Made by a program: the position numbers and the translations under genes. A model generated the notes under the pieces. It saw nothing but the letters and a program-made list of their open reading frames with translations. It was not told the origin of the DNA and searched no databases. A stretch of DNA of 13,709 nt from SHLJ01 sp041618535 (GTDB lineage: Bacteria; Bacteroidota; Bacteroidia; Flavobacteriales; Flavobacteriaceae). The stretch spans positions 1-13,709 of the forward strand of contig JBFKFP010000068.1 in assembly GCA_041618535.1 (NCBI GenBank), given 5' to 3'. Numbering within the stretch: the first letter of the stretch is position 1; each line of letters starts with the position of its first letter. Shown in pieces: positions 7,000-12,952 of the stretch.

Positions 7000-8107
7000 A
7001 TGGTAACATCCGATCAGATCCTTGATCTTGTTGAACGCCTTGGTGCGTTAAGGAGGTATCTTTGACATTGATGCCAAACGCATAGAGATACAAAACGAAG
7101 AAGAGAAGACCTTCAACCCTGATTTTTGGAACGATTCCAAAGCGGCGGAATTGGTTATGCAGGACCTGCGTGTAAATAAAAAGTGGGTGTCCGATTTCGA
7201 AAAAGCAGGTACAATGGTTGAAGACCTTGAGGTTTTGTATGAGTTCTACAAAGAAGGTGAAGCCTCTCAGGACGAGGTGGAACGAAATTTCGAGAAATCA
7301 CTTGGGTTCATTGAAGACCTCGAATTCAGGAATATGCTATCTGATGAAGGGGACCATTTAAGTGCAGTGCTTCAAATCACAGCCGGAGCCGGTGGAACCG
7401 AAAGTTGTGATTGGGCCAGCATGCTGATGCGCATGTACCTCATGTATGCAGAAAAGAATGGTTTCAAAGTAAAAGAGCTTAATTTTCAGGAAGGAGATGT
7501 AGCCGGTATAAAAACGGTCACCATCCAAATTGAAGGGGATCACGCCTTTGGTTGGTTAAAGGGTGAAAACGGAGTGCACCGTCTTGTGCGTATCTCGCCC
7601 TTCGACAGCAACGCAAAACGCCATACTAGCTTTGCCTCGGTTTATGTGTATCCTCTTGTGGACGATTCCATAGAAATAGAATTAAATCCTTCAGACATAG
7701 AGATAACGACCGCACGCTCCAGCGGTGCAGGCGGCCAAAATGTCAATAAAGTTGAGACTAAAGTTCAGCTTACCCATAAACCAACTGGTATCCAGATATC
7801 CTGTTCGGAAACCCGCTCCCAACATGATAACAGGGATCGAGCACTTCAAATGCTACGCTCACAACTATATGAGATCGAATTAAAAAAACGCCAGGAAGCC
7901 AGGGATGATATCGAGGCCAGCAAGATGAAGATTGAATGGGGCAGCCAGATCAGGAACTATGTGATGCATCCTTACAAACTGGTAAAAGATGTCAGGACTA
8001 ATCATGAAACAGGCAATGTTGACGCCGTGATGAACGGAAGTATCGAACCCTTCCTAAAGGCGTATCTCATGATGACCGGGCAGTCTGATTCTGATGATTC
8101 CCTGTAA
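7000..8107 (+). CDS. prfB: Peptide chain release factor 2 (RF2), made by programmed +1 frameshift
   Basis: Class I release factor that reads UGA and UAA stop codons and hydrolyses peptidyl-tRNA on the ribosome. Translation starts at the ATG at 7000 and gives 21 codons ending CTT, followed by an in-frame TGA (7063-7065). A +1 shift at CTT-T resumes at GAC (7064-7066) and continues 347 codons to the TAA ending at 8107, giving 368 residues (E. coli RF2: 365). Seen in the product: the stop-codon-reading tripeptide SPF at residues 199-201, which is diagnostic of RF2 rather than RF1, and the catalytic GGQ at 244-246 in SSGAGGQNVNK. Both are offset by six from E. coli numbering. The residue matching E. 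coli position 246 is Ser. A gene call starting at the TTG at 7151 would lose about 50 N-terminal residues. The arsC-like gene follows after 57 bases. Confidence 0.96.
7051..7066 (+). promoter_or_regulatory. prfB autoregulatory +1 programmed frameshift site
   Basis: AGGAGG (7051-7056), a 3-base spacer TAT, the slippery codon CTT (7060-7062), the in-frame stop TGA (7063-7065) and C (7066). This is the classical RF2 arrangement: low RF2 causes a pause at UGA, the internal Shine-Dalgarno-like sequence pairs with 16S rRNA, and peptidyl-tRNA-Leu slips from CUU to UUU. The E. coli site has the same geometry with AGGGGG. The downstream +1 frame encodes RF2 without interruption, so the in-frame stop is regulatory rather than a mutation. 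Confidence 0.95.
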
Positions 8108-8164
8108 CGCAGCCTATTAAATATCATTTGCTTAATTTAGTCTTACTTTAAAATCCCTGTCCTC

Positions 8165-8506
8165 ATGATAATCATTTACCATAACCCGAGGTGTAGAAAA
8201 TCAAGAGAAACCCTCGAAATACTTGAAACCAAAAAAGCTGATTACAAGATAATTAAATATCTCGATGAACCTTTAAGTGCTGAAAAATTAGGAAAGATTA
8301 TCAAAATTTTGAAAATCTCTCCCAAAGACCTGGTAAGGACCAACGAAAAAATCTGGAAAGAGAATTTTAAACAGCTGGAATTTTCCGATAATGAACTCAT
8401 CCAGGTCATGGCGAAATATCCTCAACTAATTGAGCGTCCAATAGTTATAAATGGAAACAAGGCTGTAATCGGGAGACCCCCTAATCGTATTTTGGAGATA
8501 ATTTGA
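8165..8506 (+). CDS. ArsC/YfgD family thioredoxin-fold protein (arsenate reductase-like)
   Basis: Small cytoplasmic protein of 113 residues with the ArsC fold; ArsC members use glutaredoxin to reduce arsenate to arsenite. Seen: the active-site loop YHNPRCRKSRETL with Cys10, and three arginines matching the anion-binding set of E. coli plasmid ArsC (R60, R94, R107): Arg58 in LVRTNE, Arg91 in ERPIV, Arg104 in GRPP. The CRKSR loop resembles chromosomal YfgD-type proteins (CSKSR) more than plasmid ArsC (CGTSR). No arsenic genes (arsR, arsB/acr3, arsM) are nearby, so a role in arsenic resistance is not supported by context and the cellular substrate is uncertain. It lies 57 bases after prfB with no terminator between, so cotranscription is possible. 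No Shine-Dalgarno precedes the ATG. Confidence 0.88.
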   Translation: MIIIYHNPRCRKSRETLEILETKKADYKIIKYLDEPLSAEKLGKIIKILKISPKDLVRTNEKIWKENFKQLEFSDNELIQVMAKYPQLIERPIVINGNKAVIGRPPNRILEII

Positions 8507-8508
8507 AT

Positions 8509-8547
8509 GTTTAATCTTTTCTTGTGATCATTTAACAGAAGATTAAC
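8509..8547. repeat. Imperfect inverted repeat between the arsC-like and receptor genes
   Basis: TTAATCTT (8511-8518) is complementary to AAGATTAA (8539-8546) across a 20-base loop, with a further G-C pair (8509/8547) if one T is bulged. It follows the arsC-like stop and ends about 22 bases before the receptor -7 box. It could be a weak terminator hairpin or an operator. It is AT-rich with no trailing T-run, so the functional reading is tentative. Confidence 0.25.
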
Positions 8548-8569
8548 CGAAGTGCGTTATTCAATAGTA

Positions 8570-8577
8570 TAGTTTTG
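8570..8577 (+). promoter_or_regulatory. Putative -7 promoter element for the outer-membrane receptor gene
   Basis: TAGTTTTG is a full TAnnTTTG match ending 25 bases before the ATG at 8603. No TTG is visible at the -33 position. The 96-base gap after the arsC-like gene and this box suggest the receptor begins its own transcript. Confidence 0.45.
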
Positions 8578-8602
8578 CATCTGATATTGTGAAACTACTG
8601 AA

Positions 8603-11089
8603 ATGAACAAACTTCTACTAACCATCATAACCGCATTAATTCCGGTAGTGATTATTGCCCAACAAACTCCAGGATCTACCCAAATTAGCGGAAAACCGGC
8701 TGAATCTTCGGCCATCAATTCCGAAGAACGGAATGTCACCATCTCCGGGAAAGTTATTGAAAAAGATACCAAACAACCACTTGAATATGCAACCATCTCT
8801 TTTTTCAGCAAGAGGTCTAATACTATAATTACCGGCGGAATTACCGATTTGGAGGGGAATTTCCGAATTCGTGTCCAGCAAGGGGTCTATGATGTAAGAA
8901 TAGAATATATCTCTTTTAAAACCATAACCCTGGAAGATCGATCAATTGAACGGAATGAGGATTTAGGGACATTTGAAATGGAGATCGATGCACAGGCCCT
9001 GGACGAGGTCATGATCATTGCGGAAAAGACCACGGTTGAAATAAAATTAGACAAGAAAATATATAATGTTGGCCGAGATCTGACAGTCCGGGGTGGAACG
9101 GTAAGTGATGTGCTGGACAATGTACCCTCTGTAGCTGTTGATGTTGAGGGTAATGTATCCTTGAGGGGGAATGACGATGTGCGGATTCTGATCAATGGAA
9201 AACCTTCCGGTTTGGTAGGTCTGAATTCAACAGATGCATTACGGCAGCTTCCTGCCGAGGCCATCGAACGCGTGGAAGTTATCACATCACCTTCAGCCCG
9301 ATATGATGCTGAGGGGTCGGCAGGGATTTTGAATATAATCTTAAGGCGAAGCAAGCTGCAGGGTTTAAACGGGGCATTTACAATAAATGCGGGCTATCCT
9401 GAGACATATGGTGCCTCTGGAAATGTGAATTTCCGTTATGGTGATTTCAATGTTTTTAACACGCTGAGTTACAATGACAGGGATGTACCCGGTAATTCAT
9501 TCTCCGATACAGAATTCTTTAACGGTGAAAACCCGAGTACCTTCATCAGGGAGGACCGGGAATTTGAAAGAAGCCGGAAAGGGTTTAACACCAATACCGG
9601 AGTAGAGTGGTATATAAATGAAACCGCGTCCATTACAGCAGGATTGGTATACCGCGACAGTGATAATTCCAGTGAAACAACTAATATTCTTGACGAATTG
9701 GATTCTTCTGGAAGTCTGATTAACCGGACTACGCGTTTCGACCCTGAAATTGAAGTGGACAAGACGATTCAATATTCCCTCAACTTTGACAAACAGTTTG
9801 GTGGAGATAGTCAGCATAAGCTAACCGCAGCCTTCCAGTTCGAAGACAGCCAGGAAACGGAAGCGTCCCTTATCAATCAGAATGGTATAGATGTTGAAGA
9901 TGTGACCACGATTGAAAATCAGGAGCGCCTTTTCTTACAGGCAGATTATGTGAAACCAATTGGTGAGACCGGCCAGTTCGAACTCGGCTATCGCGGAGAT
10001 TTCCTTGAGCTCGATACAGATTACCAGGTGCTCTTCAGTTCGGATGGGCAAACATTCGATTTAAACACCAATCTCAGTAATAACCTTCTCTTTTCCCAGG
10101 ATGTTAATGCATTTTACACCCAATACGGAAATAAGCTTGGAGGTAAATTTTCTTATTTGCTCGGTTTAAGGCTGGAAAATACAAGGATTACCATCAATCA
10201 GGTAACCAGCGGCGATTTTGAAAAGAAGGCTTACACCCAGTTTTTTCCAACCGTTAACCTCGGGCTGGAAATAAGTGAAGATGAAAGTATTACTTTGGGA
10301 TATAACAGGAGGATTCGAAGACCAAGATCATATTTTATCAACCCCTTTCCTTCCCGAAGTAGCGCCACCAATCTTTTCCAGGGTAACCCTGATCTGGACC
10401 CCAGCCTGTCTGATGCCTTTGACCTTGGCTATTTAAGGCGACTTGGAAAGTTAACCCTTAATGGTTCCGTTTATTATCAGAGAGCCACCGATGTGTTCAC
10501 CTTCATCAGCCTTGATTCGGGAGAGACCGTCGACGTCGGCGGAACCGAAGTTCCTGTGATAATTCGTACTCCGGTGAACCTGGCAACCAATGAGCGATAT
10601 GGTGGAGAGGTTACTGCAACTTACCGTCCAAGCAGGAAATTTAACCTGAATGCAAACTTTAATTTATTCCAGGCTATAACTAAAGGAGACTTTGCCGGTC
10701 AGAATTTCGATGCTGAAAACCTGAGCTGGTTTGCACGGCTGAACGCCAAATATACTTTACCAGCCGAAATTGACTGGCAGACCCGTTTCTTTTACAGGGG
10801 CCCGAGTGAAACTGCACAATCGAGGAATAAAGGAATTTTCTCTGTAGATCTGGCCTTCAGTAAGGATTTGTTAAAGAACAATGGTTCCCTGGCCCTCCGG
10901 GTAAGTGATCTTTTTAATACAAGAAGAAGGCAAAGCGAGTCCTTTACACCAACCTTCATTTCAGACAACGAATTTCAATGGAGGGTACGATCATACAATC
11001 TGTCTTTCACCTACAGGTTCAATCAGAAGAAACAAAGGGATCGCGGCCAGAGGAATGGCGGGGACGAAGACTTTGAATTTGAGGGATAA
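8603..11089 (+). CDS. TonB-dependent receptor-like outer-membrane beta-barrel protein
   Basis: Predicted outer-membrane transporter; the ligand is unknown. 828 residues. Residues 1-20 are a signal peptide ending IIAQ. A carboxypeptidase-regulatory-like beta-sandwich spans about 46-130 (TISGKVIEKDTKQPLEYATI, TDLEGNFRI, YDVRIEYIS). A plug domain spans about 150-248 (LDNVPSVAVD, GNVSLRG, INGKPSG, RVEVITSPSARYDAEGSAGI). The OMP_b-brl_3-type barrel runs from about 255 to the last strand YNLSFTYRF (798-806), and a charged tail of about 22 residues, rich in Arg, Gln, Asp and Glu, ends FEFEG. In many Bacteroidota proteins of this group such a tail follows the barrel. There is no SusD-like partner, so this is not a Sus-type glycan pair; no siderophore, heme or metal gene is adjacent. 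It is monocistronic, with a promoter box upstream and a strong terminator 24 bases after the stop. Confidence 0.9.
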   Translation: MNKLLLTIITALIPVVIIAQQTPGSTQISGKPAESSAINSEERNVTISGKVIEKDTKQPLEYATISFFSKRSNTIITGGITDLEGNFRIRVQQGVYDVRIEYISFKTITLEDRSIERNEDLGTFEMEIDAQALDEVMIIAEKTTVEIKLDKKIYNVGRDLTVRGGTVSDVLDNVPSVAVDVEGNVSLRGNDDVRILINGKPSGLVGLNSTDALRQLPAEAIERVEVITSPSARYDAEGSAGILNIILRRSKLQGLNGAFTINAGYPETYGASGNVNFRYGDFNVFNTLSYNDRDVPGNSFSDTEFFNGENPSTFIREDREFERSRKGFNTNTGVEWYINETASITAGLVYRDSDNSSETTNILDELDSSGSLINRTTRFDPEIEVDKTIQYSLNFDKQFGGDSQHKLTAAFQFEDSQETEASLINQNGIDVEDVTTIENQERLFLQADYVKPIGETGQFELGYRGDFLELDTDYQVLFSSDGQTFDLNTNLSNNLLFSQDVNAFYTQYGNKLGGKFSYLLGLRLENTRITINQVTSGDFEKKAYTQFFPTVNLGLEISEDESITLGYNRRIRRPRSYFINPFPSRSSATNLFQGNPDLDPSLSDAFDLGYLRRLGKLTLNGSVYYQRATDVFTFISLDSGETVDVGGTEVPVIIRTPVNLATNERYGGEVTATYRPSRKFNLNANFNLFQAITKGDFAGQNFDAENLSWFARLNAKYTLPAEIDWQTRFFYRGPSETAQSRNKGIFSVDLAFSKDLLKNNGSLALRVSDLFNTRRRQSESFTPTFISDNEFQWRVRSYNLSFTYRFNQKKQRDRGQRNGGDEDFEFEG

Positions 11090-11105
11090 AAGAAAATGAC
11101 CAAAT

Positions 11106-11140
11106 AAAAAAAGGAAGCAAAATTTGCTTCCTTTTTTTTT
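11106..11140. terminator. Bidirectional Rho-independent terminator
   Basis: The core GGAAGCAAAATTTGCTTCC (11113-11131) is a perfect inverted repeat around one central A. It is preceded by seven A (11106-11112) and followed by nine T (11132-11140). Either strand therefore gives a hairpin followed by a U-run. It sits between the convergent receptor gene (stop at 11089) and the small membrane protein gene (stop at 11157) and serves both. Confidence 0.92.
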
Positions 11141-11156
11141 ATAAGTTGTTTTTGAA

Positions 11157-11339
11157 TCAGCCATTCAATGCCTCGCGCTTAGCTTTACGTTCTTCACGTT
11201 TTTCCTTCATGCGCTCCATGAATGAGCCTCCGATCCAGTAAGGGATTACGAACAAGATCAGGAAGATCATCAACCAGAACCCGATGGTGAGAACCGTTAA
11301 AAATGCAAGAAAACCAAGGTATTGATCAAATTCAAACAT
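11157..11339 (-). CDS. Small single-pass membrane protein, function unknown
   Basis: 60-residue protein starting MFEFDQYLGF. Residues 8-38 form a long hydrophobic stretch (about one membrane helix, possibly two tightly packed) containing aromatic and Gly/Pro residues (FWLMIF, IPYWIGG). Residues 40-60 are a highly charged, probably helical tail (ERMKEKREERKAKREALNG). No catalytic motif is seen and I do not recognise a named family. The frame is open upstream to an ATG at 11414, but a well-formed promoter (11362-11392, minus) lies between the two starts, so the ATG at 11339 is the real one; the longer version would begin upstream of the transcript. It shares a bidirectional terminator with the convergent receptor gene and diverges from fumC. 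The signal-anchor plus charged tail suggests a scaffold or small-subunit role, which is inference only. Confidence 0.75.
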   Translation of the reverse strand: MFEFDQYLGFLAFLTVLTIGFWLMIFLILFVIPYWIGGSFMERMKEKREERKAKREALNG

Positions 11340-11361
11340 ATGCTTCGTTTTATAATCGGCA

Positions 11362-11392
11362 CAAAGATACATCAAGCAAAGTAGTTTTCCAA
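11362..11392 (-). promoter_or_regulatory. Bacteroidota-type promoter (TTG-N20-TATCTTTG) for the small membrane protein
   Basis: Read on the minus strand: TTG (11392-11390), a 20-base spacer, then TATCTTTG (11369-11362), which matches both boxes and the spacing of the Bacteroidota consensus. Transcription should start a few bases further on, giving a leader of under 20 bases to the ATG at 11339. It is the only promoter in the window where both boxes fit, and it decides the start codon of the gene. Confidence 0.75.
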
Positions 11393-11393
11393 T

Positions 11394-11406
11394 ACTCAAA
11401 TTGAGT
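11394..11406. repeat. 13-bp perfect dyad next to the -33 box
   Basis: ACTCAA-A-TTGAGT is a perfect inverted repeat with a one-base centre, one base upstream of the -33 TTG of the small-protein promoter and about 90 bases upstream of the fumC -7 box. The position fits an activator or repressor site, but a 6-bp half site in AT-rich DNA can arise by chance, and no regulator is known. Confidence 0.3.
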
Positions 11407-11492
11407 TTTATCAACAGATGACTTTTAATAATTTAAGGTGATTTTTCTGAGTGAAATATAGTATTGCCTGCCGTGAGAACCTTCAAATGTCG

Positions 11493-11500
11493 TAATTTTG
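11493..11500 (+). promoter_or_regulatory. Putative -7 promoter element for fumC
   Basis: TAATTTTG matches TAnnTTTG and ends 21 bases before the ATG at 11522. The nearest TTG upstream (11464-11466) is 26 bases away, longer than the usual 19-21, so the -33 box is weak or absent. The position excludes the upstream in-frame TTG at 11498, which overlaps this element, as a start codon. Confidence 0.5.
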
Positions 11501-11521
11501 TACCCGAAAATACGTCGAGTT

Positions 11522-12919
11522 ATGGCATACAGGATCGAAAAAGATACCATGGGTGAAGTTAAGGTGCCCTCCGATAAATTATGGGGTGCTCAAACCGAAA
11601 GATCAAGAAACAATTTTAAAATTGGCCAGCCTGCTTCAATGCCGCTGGAGATCATCTACGGATTTGCCATACTGAAAAAGGCCGCGGCTTATACTAACTG
11701 TGAGCTGGGTGTACTTCCAATCGAGAAACGCGATCTTATAGCCCAGGTCTGCGATGAGATTCTTGCAGGCAAGCATGACGAGCAGTTCCCTCTTGTAATC
11801 TGGCAAACCGGTTCCGGTACCCAAAGCAATATGAATGTTAATGAGGTGATTGCGAACAGGGCACATCAATTGGCCGGGAAAGTGATCGGTGAAGGAGAAA
11901 AGACTATTCAGCCTAATGATGATGTCAACAAGTCGCAGTCGTCGAATGATACCTTTCCCACCGGGATGCATATCGCTGCCTACAAAATGATTATTGAAAA
12001 TACCATTCCGGGCGTTGAGCAATTAAGAAATACCCTTAAGGAAAAAACGGACGCCTTCAAATCGATCGTTAAAATCGGGAGAACCCATCTTATGGACGCC
12101 ACTCCGTTAACACTGGGTCAGGAGTTCTCGGGTTATGTATCACAACTGGACCACGGGTTGAAGGCTTTAAGGAATACTCTTCCTCATCTTGGCGAGTTGG
12201 CTTTGGGGGGAACGGCAGTCGGAACGGGTTTAAATACACCCAAAGGATACGCCAAACGAGTGGCCGAATTTATCGCCGAGTTCTCAGGGCTCCCTTTTAC
12301 GACTGCAGAAAATAAATTTGAGGCACTGGCAGCTCACGACGCTCTGGTTGAAACGCATGGTGCTTTAAAACAAATAGCGGTCTCTTTAAATAAAATTGCG
12401 AATGATATCAGGATGATGGCATCAGGTCCGCGAAGTGGTATCGGAGAACTGATACTGCCGGCCAATGAACCGGGAAGCTCCATAATGCCGGGGAAAGTCA
12501 ATCCTACCCAATGTGAGGCGCTCACCATGGTATGTGCCCAGGTCATGGGTAATGATGTGGCTGTTACTGTTGGCGGGACCCAGGGGCACTATGAATTGAA
12601 TGTCTTTAAACCGATGATGGCTGCAAATGTGCTGAGTTCAGCAAGGCTAATCGGGGATGCCTGTGTGAGTTTTGATGTCAATTGCGCAGCAGGTATTCAA
12701 CCTAATATGAATGTTATAAATAAATTGCTCAATAACTCCCTAATGCTTGTTACAGCATTGAACACCAAGATAGGATATTACAAAGCAGCTGAAATCGCGA
12801 ACCTTGCCCATCAAAACGGGACAACCCTTCGGGAGGAAGCTGTTAATACCGGCTATGTCACTGAGGAAGAATATGATAAGTGGGTAAAACCGGAAGACAT
12901 GGTGGGGAGTCTTAAATAA
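11522..12919 (+). CDS. fumC: Class II fumarate hydratase
   Basis: Fumarase C of the TCA cycle: reversible hydration of fumarate to L-malate in the cytoplasm, active as an iron-free homotetramer. 465 residues from the ATG at 11522 (E. coli FumC: 467). Seen: the N-terminal DTMGEVKVP and WGAQTERS typical of FumC, TGSGTQSNMNVNEV (residues 96-109), NKSQSSNDTFPT (136-147), catalytic-base region GRTHLMDATPLTLGQE with His189 (matching E. coli His188), and the superfamily signature GSSIMPGKVNP (318-328) holding the mobile-loop serine pair S319/S320 and Lys325. FumC is separated from argininosuccinate lyase and adenylosuccinate lyase by these motifs and by overall resemblance. The frame extends to a TTG at 11498, rejected because it overlaps the promoter box. 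No terminator is visible in the 33 bases before the next gene, so read-through is possible. Confidence 0.97.
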   Translation: MAYRIEKDTMGEVKVPSDKLWGAQTERSRNNFKIGQPASMPLEIIYGFAILKKAAAYTNCELGVLPIEKRDLIAQVCDEILAGKHDEQFPLVIWQTGSGTQSNMNVNEVIANRAHQLAGKVIGEGEKTIQPNDDVNKSQSSNDTFPTGMHIAAYKMIIENTIPGVEQLRNTLKEKTDAFKSIVKIGRTHLMDATPLTLGQEFSGYVSQLDHGLKALRNTLPHLGELALGGTAVGTGLNTPKGYAKRVAEFIAEFSGLPFTTAENKFEALAAHDALVETHGALKQIAVSLNKIANDIRMMASGPRSGIGELILPANEPGSSIMPGKVNPTQCEALTMVCAQVMGNDVAVTVGGTQGHYELNVFKPMMAANVLSSARLIGDACVSFDVNCAAGIQPNMNVINKLLNNSLMLVTALNTKIGYYKAAEIANLAHQNGTTLREEAVNTGYVTEEEYDKWVKPEDMVGSLK

Positions 12920-12952
12920 ATTCCTATTTTTAAACAAAATAAAACTTAACGC

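Noticed and set aside
7063..7065. In-frame TGA at codon 22 of prfB as a sign of a pseudogene
   Set aside because: The surrounding AGGAGG, CTT and TGAC and the intact +1 frame are the known RF2 autoregulatory frameshift site; the gene is functional.
7151..8107. prfB starting at the TTG at 7151
   Set aside because: The RF2 N-terminal domain is encoded upstream from 7000 through the frameshift; length and motif positions then match E. coli RF2.
8165..8506. Arsenic-resistance operon
   Set aside because: Only the ArsC-fold gene is present; no arsR, transporter or methyltransferase, and the active-site loop is closer to YfgD.
8887..9354. 155-codon open frame on the minus strand
   Set aside because: It lies fully inside the receptor gene, is Ser/Arg-rich as antisense frames often are, and has no promoter or domain.
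11394..11406. FNR/CRP-type binding site
   Set aside because: The half sites and one-base centre do not match the spacing or sequence of those consensus sites.
11636..12022. 128-codon open frame on the minus strand
   Set aside because: It is antisense within fumC, whose motifs are intact and conserved; no independent support.
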